Positions 1 to 11,700 of a DNA stretch of 64,000 bases are shown here, piece by piece (the first letter of the stretch is position 1; every line of letters begins with the position of its first letter). The translations under genes and the position numbers were made by a program. The notes below the pieces were generated by a model that made no database searches, was not told the DNA's origin, and saw only the letters and a list, made by a program, of their open reading frames with translations. Source of the stretch: Anthonomus grandis grandis. Taxonomy: Eukaryota > Arthropoda > Insecta > Coleoptera > Curculionidae. The stretch lies in the NCBI RefSeq assembly GCF_022605725.1, contig NC_065558.1, forward strand, positions 496,001 to 560,000, in the 5' to 3' direction.

Positions 1-1225
1 GCATGTGACCCTCGGACACCTCACAAAGCGCCTGAAGATCCGTATTTATTCTAAGGTTAGCCTCTATCGCATTTTCTGGCTTAAAAGAGTATAAAATTTG
101 AGTGTCGTCGGCATATAAATGATAATCACAATGGCGAATAGAATTAATAAAATTAGACGTGTAAATTGTAAAAAGAAGGGGGCCCAAGACACTTCTCTGT
201 GGGACACCTGAGTGTAAAGTCATTACCTCAGAGTACTTCCCATCAACTAATACCCTCTGCGTCCTGTTACTTAGAAAAGATTGAATCATAGATTGAGCAT
301 TAAACCGAAAACCAATATAAACCAACATACTCAACAAAACATCATGATTTAATAAGTCAAAAGCTCGTGAATAGTCTAGAAGTACCAGAACGCTAGCTTT
401 GCTGTTATCCAATTCCCCATTAATACGGTCTGTAATCTCAGCGAACGCAGTTGTACAACTATGTCCACGTCGAAATCCTGACTGCTTTTCTGGCAAAATA
501 TTATTACTTGAAATAAAGACAGAAATTTGCATTGCCATAACTTTCTCTAAAATTTTGGACATAGCTGGTAGGATAGAAATAGATCTTAGCTGTCCATAGT
601 CATTGGGCTGATTTACTTTTGGATAAGGAATAGAATAGCCGACTTCCAAACACTCGGAAATTTTGATAATCGTAAACAATAATTGATTAAATGTTTAATA
701 TAAGGAATGATAAAGGGGCAGCACGATATTAAAATAGTACTGTTAATATCATCGCTTCCAGAAGCCTTACATTTCATTCCAAGCACAATATAGGAAATTG
801 TATCCTCTGTTACCTCAGTGAAACAGAATTCCTGATTGACTTTTTTATTATTCTTGTAAAATTCTAAAAGGTTTTTGTTAGGAGCAGAGTTTGAATTTGT
901 TGTGCTAACAAAATGTGAATTGATCTCGTTAGGTTTTTTTAAATAAGTCGGAAGTGAATTTATTTTTCTATTCACAACATTAATTTTTTTTAATTCAGCC
1001 CACTTTTGTCTAGAGTTACAACTTTGGAATTTTATATTTAGGTATGCTTTTTTTTCTGCGCGATATGCTGTTGTAGAAGTATTACGAAGCTGTTTGTAAT
1101 ATTCCCAATGTTGAGGCAAACGTGTAAGGCGAAATCGATTTAGTGCATCATTTCTTAGTCTTTTTAGTAATTTTAGATTATCAGTAAACCACGGACAGTA
1201 TGGTTTAGAACCAACTTGTTTTATT
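1..1225 (-). mobile_element. Non-LTR retrotransposon (LINE) ORF2 fragment
   Basis: On the minus strand this reads as the linker and reverse-transcriptase part of a LINE ORF2. The block 613-1119 is open for 168 codons and carries the region before the palm (a GSDDIN-type motif in place of GPDGI). A frameshift near 600-660 follows. The reading then continues towards position 1 with the RT signatures SGFRRGHS, LLDYSRAFD, SGVPQRSVLGPLLF and the catalytic YADD near position 115. The element is cut by the window edge and has no visible 5' UTR or endonuclease, so it is a decayed fragment of the jockey/CR1-like group. The clade cannot be set without a tree. Confidence 0.85.
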
Positions 1226-2117
1226 ATTTTAAGAGGTGCATGTTTATTAATGATTATTAAGTTTAATAAATATCATAAAGTTCACCTGCGCCTATGGACC
1301 TCCATAAAATTTAGCTAAACAGCAGGTGGATTTCGTCCTTATATACAACAGAAAATACTGACTATCATGCCTTCAGGTAGAAATTGTAAATTGAAATGTG
1401 GTAAAAAGATGAAGAAAGGTCAAATCAACTAGTACAGTAAATAAAGGTTATAATATTTATTTTTTCCTCCATTTTGAAATATAATAACCCCTCTCAGACC
1501 CAAGTATATCACGTAAATTGATGGCCTCTTGTTTCATTTCACTGATTTCCCAGATTTACTGTATTTCAGTGATTTTTTTTTTTAAATTCTTATTGCTTAG
1601 AAATCCTTTAATCAGCATCCTTTAGGCATTAAGTCTTGGAAGGGATTTAGAAAAGAATTATAAGTACTGCTTTTGAGGAAAGCTTAATAAGACGTTGTTG
1701 AATTTTTTAATGATGCTCTGTGAGGCAGTCTATAGCATTCATTTTTTCTTCTTTTAAGTTACTGCAGACCTGTTACCGTTTGTATCTTTTTATCTCTACT
1801 TAATATGAGTTTAATTTGCTTATATATTTATTCTATCTGTTTTTACTTTACAAGTAATTATTCGAAAAAATCTTTACCTTAGTAAGTTCAATGAAATTTA
1901 CGTAAAGTACGGTCCTGTCTACAGATCTATCTACCAATAAATGAGTGCAACTCGAATCCAAAGCAACAAAAAAGGAAACTGTAATTTTCGATAAGTCAAC
2001 CCTCAAAATGTCAACCACTAAAATGTTTGGTTAAAGGATTTGTTGTTGTTATTAAATTAAAATAGTAAATATAAATATTAGAATAATTATTATAAAATAA
2101 AAGAAATTTAGATCGAC
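1226..2117. other. Intergenic region upstream of the zinc-finger gene
   Basis: No gene, tandem repeat or TIR was seen in these roughly 890 AT-rich bases. The stretch just before 2118 should hold the promoter and 5' UTR of the zinc-finger gene, but no TATA box or initiator can be assigned with confidence. Confidence 0.4.
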
Positions 2118-5100
2118 ATGGAAGATCTGAATTTTAACGAAATATGTAGAATTTGCCTGCAAGAGGGTAACATGATGTCTGTATTTAAGGTTAGCATGTA
2201 CAAGAAAATGATGGCTATTGCTTCTGTCCAGGTAATTTTTTTAGTTCATCAAATATTTTTTTAAATAATTTCCTAAATAAGGGCCTTTATTCTTGTTCGT
2301 AGGTTTGGCCAAACGATGGACTTCCGAGCCAAATATGTGCCAAATGTGCTTCCAAGTTACACATAGCTTTCCAATTAAGGAAACAATGTGAGAAATCTGA
2401 TCTGAAGTTACGCCAGTACCACGAATTTATTAAAAAAGCTCCTGTAGAGAGTAAAACTAATAATAATTCAGTTAAACAGAGTAATGCTATTGAGGGACAG
2501 ATTACAAGCAATATAACCCAACAAGTAGGTATAATAAATGTTATGGACCATTTACCTTTATTTTTTTTTTTTGGTTCTAGCCTGAAACTCAAGAGATTAA
2601 TCAAAGATTGTATATCCAATCAAATAACTCAATAAATAGGGACCCAATAAAAGTAAACAATGAAAACTATGACCATTTTTTGGTGCAAAACCCTCCTTTG
2701 CTTCAAATTAGTTATACCAATATGAGCACTCCAGAAGGTCCCGTACAGGTTCCAGTTTATAGCATACCTGGACCACAAGACCATTTGGTAAGTCCTTAAT
2801 AAAACACCCAATATTATTTTAATCATAAAGTTGTTAATTGTAGATATACAACAGTCATACTTCATATCCTTTACCACAAGAACAAATTCAAGCTCAACCA
2901 GATCACAATATGATACAACTAACGGAAATAAACACACCACCTCCAATTCAAATTCAAGAGAAAATTGAGCAAAATACTGAAAAACTAGAGGTTAAGAAAG
3001 AGCTAGAGGCTGGAAACCATGGGAGTAAAACCTGTCCCACTTGTGGCAAGGAATTTAAAACTAATGTGAAGTTAAATAGGCATATGAAGATACATAGTAA
3101 GACTATCATCTAGAATATAGAATATTTGATAATTGATTGAGTTAAAATTTCTGACTTTTCAAGGACCAAACGAACTGCCACATAAATGCCCAATATGCAG
3201 CAAGGGGTTTTCTCACAAAGGCAATTTTACAATACATCTAAGGATTCACAGTAACGAGCGGCCTTTTAAATGTATGGTTTGTCATAAAGGGTGTCGACAG
3301 GCACAGGACTTGGAGAAACATATGAGGACACATACAGGTAATATTCTTCGAGTATTTCAATGCCCAATGAATTTCATATTTCATTTTTAAACATTCTAAC
3401 TGTTCAGCTTTAAATTGCAATTTTTTGAACTTTGCAAAGCTGTTACCTCCCTAATCATTCATAAAATCCATATATACTGCCGTGGTTATTAAAAAGAGCG
3501 AATGTTACAAATTACAGTTTTGAGAAAAACGCACTTAAAGTATTTGCATATTTAATAATTCAATAACTTATTTATTAAGTAATATTTTGGCCTGATTTCT
3601 TTTTAAATGTCTTTCCCCAAACATATCTTACCCTTTGTTTAAATAAAAGTTAATTAACTCCTTTATTTAAATAATAGTATCAAAAAAAGCAAAGCGAATG
3701 TAACATACAAAGCACATTCGCCCTTTTTATTAAACAGTATATTGGTGGAATTAATTTCACTGCTTTAAGAAAAAAGAGCGAATGTTTAGTATTAACTTTA
3801 TTAATTTTAAATTAGTATGCATTAACGGAATAAAAACTCAAAAAAAGGAAAGTTTTAACTTTTATTAAAATTTAACAAATATTTTTGCTAATAAAATTAA
3901 CATAGAAAAATACAAAACACGTATATAGTTAGAAAAAAAAAACAAACATTAATGTATATTTAACTAGTACGTCTCATAAAAAAAAATAACAAAAACTACA
4001 TTTTAAGATAATTACTAACTGTGTGAGTACCTAGTATGTATATAAACTTAAAAACTTTGGTTACTTAACCTAAAATATAAGCAAACATTATCTCTACTAT
4101 TTATTCATCATCACTTTCAATAATATAATCGTGAACTTGATTATGGACTGGCAAATTGAGCCAAAATGCGCGTTTGTGTTCGGGCATTAATTTCAATAAA
4201 TTTTTATTCAGTTTCTCCTTTTGATCAAAAAATATACCCTTATCGTTTTCAGCGGCTGGAGGCTTAGTAATTACAACATTTAATTGTAATTTTTTTGCAA
4301 GGCACATCAGCGATTCTTCATTACCATCATTGTAACTTGTTTTAAAAAACAAATTTTTGGACCCTCTTTTTACTGTAACCACTTTCATATCCTTTATTAA
4401 AATTTGAGCGTTGTTTTTATTCATTTTTTTGTATTTGGTAATTAGAAATATGGATCGGCCATTTCCTAAAATCATTGTGAGTCATTGTTAATTAAATAGA
4501 TTAGATAGGAAAACATACACCAGTTTTTGTATTTCGTATCGAATTTTTCCACCAAAAATTGATTTTTTTCGAAATCAAACTAAGTATACCAGCGTCTTAT
4601 TTGGGTCACCTAGATTACGAAAACACCGGGTTATAACAGGATCCGAGCAGAACTAAGGGAATGAGAGCACTTTGAAAATCCTGAAAAAGTCGTTTTCGAC
4701 GTCCGTTTTTGAGGCCAAAAATGGGCATCAAAAATGCCATATCTCGGCTATCGTAAGAGCTACGACCTTGCGGATGGTCTCGTTGGATTCAGAATGGCGA
4801 AACTAAGACAAAACCGTTGGAATTTTCCCGATAGCTCCCATAGAAGCCGAGATATCGACCTTCAAAGTTTGGGTTTTTTCATTTTTCGGGTATACCCCCC
4901 CGTATCGAATTTTTTCACCAAAAATTGATTTTTTTCGAAATCAAACTAAGTATACCAGCGTCTTATTCTGATCATCTAGATTACGAAAACACCGGGTTAT
5001 AACAGGATCCGAGCAGAACTAAGGGAATGAGAGCACTTTGAAAATCCTGAAAAAGTCGTTTTCGACGTCCGTTTTTGAGGCCAAAAATGGGCATCAAAAA

Positions 5101-8100
5101 TGCCATATCTCGGCTATCGTAAGAGCTACGACCTTGCGGATGGTCTCGTTGGATTCAGAATGACGAAACTAAGACAAAACCGTTGGAATTTTCCCGATAG
5201 CTCCCATAGAAGCCGAGATATCGACCTTCAAAGTTTGGGTTTTTTCATTTTTCGGGTATACCCCCCCGTATCGAATTTTTTCACCAAAAATTGATTTTTT
5301 TCGAAATCAAACTAAGTATACCAGCGTCTTATTCTGATCATCTAGATTACGAAAACACCGGGTTATAACAGGATCCGAGCAGAACTAAGGGAATGAGAGC
5401 ACTTTGAAAATCCTGAAAAAGTCGTTTTCGACGTCCGTTTTTGAGGCCAAAAATGGGCATCAAAAATGCCATATCTCGGCTATCGTAAGAGCTACGACCT
5501 TGCGGATGGTCTCGTTGGATTCAGAATGGCGAAACTAAGACAAAACCGTTGGAATTTTCCCGATTGCTCCCATAGAAGCCGAGATATCGACCTTCAAAGT
5601 TTGGGTTTATCATTTTTCGGGTATACCCCCCCGTATCGAATTTTTCACCAAAAATTGATTTTTTTCGAAATCAAACTAAGTATACCAGCGTCTTATTCTG
5701 ATCATCTAGATTACGAAAACACCGGGTTATAACAGGATCCGAGCAGAACTAAGGAAATGAGAGCACTTTGAAAATCCTGAAAAAGTCGTTTTCGACGTCC
5801 GTTTTTGAGGCCAAAAATGGGCATCAAAAATGCCATATCTCGGCTATCGTAAGAGCTACGACCTTGCGGATGGTCTCGTTGGATTCAGAATGACGAAACT
5901 AAGACAAAACCGTTGGAATTTTCCCGATAGCTCCCATAGAAGCCGAGATATCGACCTTCAAAGTTTGGGTTTTTTCATTTTTCGGGTATACCCCCCCGTA
6001 TCGAATTTTTTCACCAAAAATTGATTTTTTTCGAAATCAAACTAAGTATACCAGCGTCTTATTCTGATCATCTAGATTACGAAAACACCGGGTTATAACA
6101 GGATCCGAGCAGAACTAAGGGAATGAGAGCACTTTGAAAATCCTGAAAAAGTCGTTTTCGACGTCCGTTTTTGAGGCCAAAAATGGGCATCAAAAATGCC
6201 ATATCTCTGCTATCGTAAAAGCTACGACCTTGCGGATGGTCTCGTTGGATTCAGAATGACGAAACTAAGACAAAACCGTTGGAATTTTCCCGATAGCTCG
6301 CATAGAATCCGAGATATCGACCTTCAAAGTTTGGAATTTTTCATTTTTCGGGTATACCCCCCCGTATCGAATTTTTTCACCAAAAATTGATTTTTTTCGA
6401 AATCAAACTAAGTATACCAGCGTCTTATTCTGATCATCTAGATTACGAAAACACCGGGTTATAACAGGATCCGAGCAGAACTAAGGGAATGAGAGCACTT
6501 TGAAAATCCTGAAAAAGTCGTTTTCGACGTCCGTTTTTGAGGCCAAAAATGGGCATCAAAAATGCCATATCTCAGCTATTAGAAGAGCTACGACCTTGCG
6601 GGTGGTCTCGTTGGATTCACAACGACGAAACTAAGACAAAACCGTTAAAATTTTCCCGATAGCTCCCATAGAAGCCGAGATATCGACCTTCAAAGTTTGG
6701 GTTTTTTCATTTTTCGGGTATACCCCCCCGTATCGAATTTGTTCACCAAAAATTGATTTTTTTCGAAATCAAACTAAGTATACCAGCGTCTTATTTGGGT
6801 CACCTAGATTACGAAAACACCGGGTTATAACAGGATCCGAGCAGAACTAAGGGAATGAGAGCACTTTGAAAATCCTGAAAAAGTCGTTTTCGACGTCCGT
6901 TTTTGAGGCCAAAAATGGGCATCAAAAATGCCATATCTCTGCTATCGTAAAAGCTACGACCTTGCGGATGGTCTCGTTGGATTCAGAATGACGAAACTAA
7001 GACAAAACCGTTGGAATTTTCCCGATAGCTCCCATAGAAGCCGAGATATCGACCTTCAAAGTTTGGGTTTTTTCATTTTTCGGGTATACCCCCCCGTATC
7101 GAATTTTTTCACCAAAAATTGATTTTTTTCGAAATCAAACTAAGTATACCAGCGTCTTATTTGGAACACCTAGATTACGAAAACACCGGGTTATAACAGG
7201 ATCCGAGCAGAACTAAGGGAATGAGAGCACTTTGAAAATCCTGAAAAAGTCGTTTTCGACGTCCGTTTTTGAAGCCAAAAATGGGCATCAAAAATGCCAT
7301 ATCTCGGCTATTAGAAGAGCTACGACCTTGCGGGTGGTCTCGTTGGATTCACAACGACGAAACTAAGACAAAACCGTTAAAATTTTCCCGATAGCTCCCA
7401 TAGAAGCCGAGATATCGACCTTCAAAGTTTGGAATTTTTCATTTTTCGGGTATACCCCCCCGTATCGAATTTTTTCACCAAAAATTGATTTTGGTGAAAT
7501 GAAGTTTGAAATGAAAACTTTCCGGGTGGAAATGAATTAAAGAAAAACAGCGAAAGTGCAATTTTTTGTTACATTCGCTCTTTTATCTAAACATTAGATC
7601 TTTTAAAGTCAGACATTCGCCAAATTTTCTTACGTTCGCTGTTCTTTCTTGAGTTTATGGGCTAAAAATGGGTAATAAGTAAAATTCGCTTTTTTCACAT
7701 AAAATTTTTTTTTAAAAATAATAAAAATACAAAAAAATTATCCTTTATTGATGTAAATTTTAAAAATATAAAAAAGTCAAAAATTGTAACATTCGCTCTT
7801 TTTAATAACCACGGCAGTAATGTACTTAATGCTTGTGTAAGACTTAGAGTATTTCATAGCAAAAAAATTCTTAGGTGAAAAACCACATAAATGCACCTTT
7901 TGTCCCCGAGCCTTTGCCACCAGCTCAAACCTGACAGCTCACATAAGAACCCACACAGGCGAAAGACCGTACGTGTGCTGCGTTTGTCAAAAAGCCTTTT
8001 GTCAATCCAACGAACTGACGAAACACATGAGAACCCACACCGGAGAAAAAAGTCACGTTTGTGACATTTGCAATAAAGGTACCATTGATATAGCCTTGTT

Positions 8101-8455
8101 AAGACTTATTTAAAGAGCATTTTTATTTCCCCCTTAAGGTTTTAACGGGTCCAGCGGCTTAGTAGTACATCGTAGAAAACATACCGAGGAAAATCAACAG
8201 TACTATTGTCCGGAATGCAATAAGAGCTTTAAAATGTCCACCACACTATACCAGCATATAAAGTCGCATCATAAAGAACACTGTTTTAAATGCGATCATT
8301 GTGCACAGGTTTATGGTTCGTTGGCGGGCCTAAGAGATCACCTCACTTCCCATTTAATCGGCGGTTTTATACAATGTACCATGTGTAAGGAAAGTTTCAG
8401 GGATATCGATGAACTTTTAGTACATGTAAAAGTTCATAGGGAAGTTGGGGATTAA
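2118..8455 (+). CDS. ZAD-domain C2H2 zinc-finger protein, seven exons
   Basis: Exons are 2118-2231, 2303-2524, 2581-2787, 2844-3096, 3164-3337, 7875-8078 and 8139-8455, all GT/AG with phases that agree, giving about 496 aa. The N-terminus is a ZAD (zinc-finger-associated domain): C10 and C13 in exon 1 pair with C50 and C53 in exon 2. A Gln/Asn-rich linker of about 190 residues follows, then nine C2H2 fingers from about residue 245 to the end, with TGEKP-type linkers between fingers 3 and 6. ZAD proteins are insect nuclear DNA-binding factors that dimerise through the ZAD; this follows from the family, and the target is unknown. Introns are 56-71 bp except intron 5 (4.5 kb), enlarged by a transposon carrying satellite DNA. 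An ATTAAA at 8532 could be the poly(A) signal. The ortholog was not identified. Confidence 0.93.
4101..4475 (-). CDS. Transposon-encoded ORF of unknown function, acidic C-terminus
   Basis: This 124-codon ORF lies between the left TIR and the satellite array of the 3477-7817 element and ends in the acidic tail IIESDDE. It aligns by eye with the ORF at 15565-15957. Both have a block of the form V(K/R)xGxxxx(L/I)(F/L)(F/Y)(F/Y)K(T/N)S(Y/F), then a K-rich stretch leading to a Leu-rich (L)xKL(M/L)P block with aromatic residues after it, then an acidic end. This looks like the C-terminal part of a protein carried by a DNA transposon family. No catalytic motif is visible, so it may be an accessory protein or the last exon of a longer transposase. 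No function is assigned. Confidence 0.5.
   Translation of the reverse strand: MILGNGRSIFLITKYKKMNKNNAQILIKDMKVVTVKRGSKNLFFKTSYNDGNEESLMCLAKKLQLNVVITKPPAAENDKGIFFDQKEKLNKNLLKLMPEHKRAFWLNLPVHNQVHDYIIESDDE
4520..7495. repeat. Satellite array 1, about eight copies of a 366-bp unit
   Basis: The phrase GCCATATCTCGGCTATCG or a close variant recurs at about 366-bp steps (near 4735, 5101, 5467, 5831, 6197, 6563, 6929, 7295; one step is 364 bp). Units are nearly identical except copies 6 and 8, which share a variant (CTATTAGAAGAG, GGGTGGTC). Each unit holds a short internal inverted repeat, ATATCTCGGCT against AGCCGAGATAT about 110 bp apart, so single-stranded copies could fold. Most units show the same 64-codon open frame; that is a by-product of the repeat. 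The array lies inside the TIR element. Confidence 0.95.
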
Positions 8456-8728
8456 AGGATTTCTTCCTGTTTTATTTGTATATATTTTTTAAATTTATTG
8501 TGTTTCACTGTTGTGAGTTTATGCATGTGATATTAAAGATTTTTCACTTATTTTGGCATTTTTACTAATTATCCCGGGTCAACTTTTCGAGAAATAGGGT
8601 TAGGTTAGTTGTCACGCCTGTCAAACAGCTGACACAAACGTCTAAATCAGGTGTTCGATATGATAACATAACCTCTAATTTTATGTTCGTCTTAGCCTCT
8701 GTAAGCACAGTTTTTCTCTTTAAAAAAC

Positions 8729-11700
8729 ATGAATAAAATTGTTAGCACCTTCAATAAGCGACTATTTATAACTTACTGTAACAGCATTAATGTACGTGTC
8801 ATAATTTCACCATATTCCTTCTTTTACTTAATCTGGCTTATTTACTTAGTTGCATCTACCTGGCCAAACAAAAAAAATCTTACGACGCCCCCTGTCGAGC
8901 CTCGAAACTCAAAAAAGAGTTTACCTAATTGATGAAAATCAAGAGAACGAACTGCAGAAGCCTCCCAACAGCACACTGAATAAATACACTTACCGAACAC
9001 ACACTTGTGGCCAACTTAACTTGGACAATGTCGGACAAAAAGTCCTAATATGCGGCTGGCTAGAGTATCAACGTATGAACAAGTTTGTCGTCCTGAGAGA
9101 CAGTTATGGGGAGACCCAGCTTATAATCCCTGATAAAGTCAGTTTATTTTACCATTCGTCCTTTTATGCTCTACATAATACATTTTAGGAGGCTCATATT
9201 AAAGAGTTATTAAAAAACATCCCCTACGAAAGCATAATACAAGTGAAAGGGACGGTGAGATCTCGTCCCAAAGATATGATCAACACAAGACAGGCTACAG
9301 GTGAAATAGAGGTTTTAGTAAACAGTTTAGAGGTGCTCAACAAAGCCCAAGATAATCTTCCGTTTAATATTAGAGAGTTTCAAAAGGCCAAGGAAGCTTT
9401 GAGAATGCAATACCGGTACTTGGACATCAGATTTCCTCAAATGCAGAACAATTTGAGGGTGAGATCAAAAGTTTTAGCTCGCATGAGGGAGTTTTTAATT
9501 GGGAATGATTTTATTGATGTCGAGACTCCTACACTGTTCAAGGCAACACCTGGGGTAAGTAATTGTTGTCTGGGTTAAGAGATTCTTGTAAACCTCTCTT
9601 TATATCTCAAAAAATCCTAACTCTTTTTTCTCTTTTTATCTTAGAAATAGCTACTCTTATTCTGTTGATATTAGATGTTGATTTATGATGTTGATTATTA
9701 GACTGTGCTCCCAAACTCAAAAGCCTGTTCGAGGTAGAGGCAAGAGTGGCATCGTTGGAGCAACAAGTGCAGGACTTAAAAGGCTTTATGGAGGGTATGA
9801 AGGCCATATGTGATGATATCAAAAGCATAAAATCTGCATTCAAGAGCTCTTTTGAGGATTTAAAATCCGAATTAAAATTACTGCAATGAAAACATCGATA
9901 ACTAGCCAACAGTCAAATCCATCTTCAGATAACTCTAACATGGATACCTTTTTAACTGAAGTCAATGATAGAACTGTTCAGGCTAACAATATTATTATCT
10001 ATAACTTGCCAGAATCAAGCTCCGATAGAATTCAAGACAGGATACAGGAGGACCAGCAGAAAATAACTGAACTGTTGGGGGTAATTAATAAAGAACCAGC
10101 AGTCGAGAAAGTTCTCAAGGTGATTAGATTGGGTGAGAAAAGAGGAAACAAGTCGAGACCACTTAAAGTGGTATTTGCTTACTGTAAGATTGCACGGGAC
10201 ATACTAATAATGGGAAATAAGAAGTCAAATTAAAGAATGACTTAACAGTGATGCAAAGAGAATGCATCAGGAAGGTGGTTGCAGAGCTAAACAGAAGAAA
10301 AGAAGGAGAGGAGAATTTAATAATTAAATATAGAAATAATATGCCATACATAGTAAATTCTACCTCAAACAATGTTAGAAACAATAGAAAAAACGTAAAT
10401 TAGCCCTATTGCAAGTATTTTGCTATAATGTTGGTGGCCTAAGAACTAAAATTAATGAATTAATTAAAGTTGTTTTATGCTCGCACTATGATATTTGTTG
10501 AGAGTTGGCTCTCTGATGACTACTCCGATGCTGAACTGTCTGTAAAGTCATTTAATCTGTTCAGATGTGATCGTTCACCTTCTTCTAGCAGCAAAAGTCG
10601 CGGAGAAGGAATTTTGATATATATCAGGGATGTTATTGATTCAAGGAAGCTTACGTTGGTGTATGATTCAGTCGAACAATTATATATATTATGTAGAATT
10701 GGTAGTATTAGCTTTATAATTGGGGGAGTTTATATTCCCCCAAATTCTGCAATTAACTTATATGAAAGTCACTGCCATACTGTTGACATTCTCAGGCAAG
10801 AATATTCAAGCTGTGATTTTTATATTTTTGGTGATTTTAATGTACCTGATTCAAGTTGGGGGAATGATGACAATGGTGTGGTGGTGACTTGTCCTTTAAA
10901 CTCGGCGGGTCTAGTTTTAGGTCTTACATTTTTATCATATACTGGATATGGCTATAGCACTTTTTGTTCCCCTAAAGAGATACAAAACTTCAAAGTTTCC
11001 TAGTTGGTTTTCAGCTGAATTAAGATATTTAGTTAGGCAAAAGAAAATTGCACACAAATGCTACAGGGTCAGTCATAATGTGGCAGATTATATTACTTTT
11101 TCAAACATTAGGGCTAGATGTAAAACTTTGACTGATATTTGTTATGATAATTATATTTCAAACTTCAGACCAACTACTCTACACTAACCCTAAAAGTTTT
11201 TGGTATAACATAAACAATAAAAGATCAATTAATAAACTTCCTAATTTAATGTATTATAATGATAATGAGTTTGTTGGCTGTGAACAGATAGCTGAAGGTT
11301 TTGCCCAGTTTTTTTCAACAGTCTATAGTCCTATTAATAATATAAACAATAATGGTGCTTTTATCAATCAGCAAGCAAAGTTAAATATGACCATTCCTAA
11401 TCCCACCCTTTCCGTTGGGTTGATTTTTGATAAAATTACCAAGTTGCCACCCAAAGTTAGTTCAGGACCCGATGGCATTCCGAATTATTTTCTAATAAAG
11501 TGTGTATGTACTATTTCATACCCTCTTTTTATAATTTTTAAAAGATCTTTAGATTCTGCAATTTTTCCAACCTTGTGGAAACATAGTTTTGTAATGCCAA
11601 TTTTTAAATCTGGCGACAATAGCAAAATCGAGAATTACAGAAGTGTTTGTATACAATCAGCCATTCCGAAGCTCCTGGACAGTCTTATCTATGATCAATT

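Larger units (their letters stand above)
3477..7817. mobile_element. TIR DNA transposon carrying an internal satellite array
   Basis: A perfect inverted repeat of about 34 bp starting CTGCCGTGGTTATT lies at 3477 and ends at 7817, with TA directly outside both ends, giving a 4341-bp element. A short motif GCGAATGT (or its reverse complement ACATTCGC) recurs about ten times inside the ends, near 3497, 3694, 3714, 3779 on the left and 7571, 7613, 7633, 7685, 7790 on the right, some copies degenerate. It contains one minus-strand ORF (4101-4475) and about eight copies of a 366-bp repeat. It sits in intron 5 of the zinc-finger gene. The TA flanks fit a TA target duplication, but the superfamily was not recognised. 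Subterminal motif clusters of this kind are known as transposase binding sites in other transposons; that role here is inference. Confidence 0.8.

Noticed and set aside
4734..7122. Repeated 64-codon open frames (MPYLGYRKSYDLADG...) as a tandem gene family
   Set aside because: They recur at exactly the satellite period, have no start context or splice logic, and several units have lost the frame. They are a by-product of the repeat.
4520..7495. CRISPR-like regular repeats
   Set aside because: Units are 366 bp, contiguous and without spacers, in an insect genome.
8729..8932. Unspliced reading of the synthetase start (hydrophobic SPYSFFYLIWLIYLV segment as a membrane anchor)
   Set aside because: That segment is the 58-bp first intron (GTACGT...TTACTTAG); splicing keeps frame and gives a basic targeting peptide instead.
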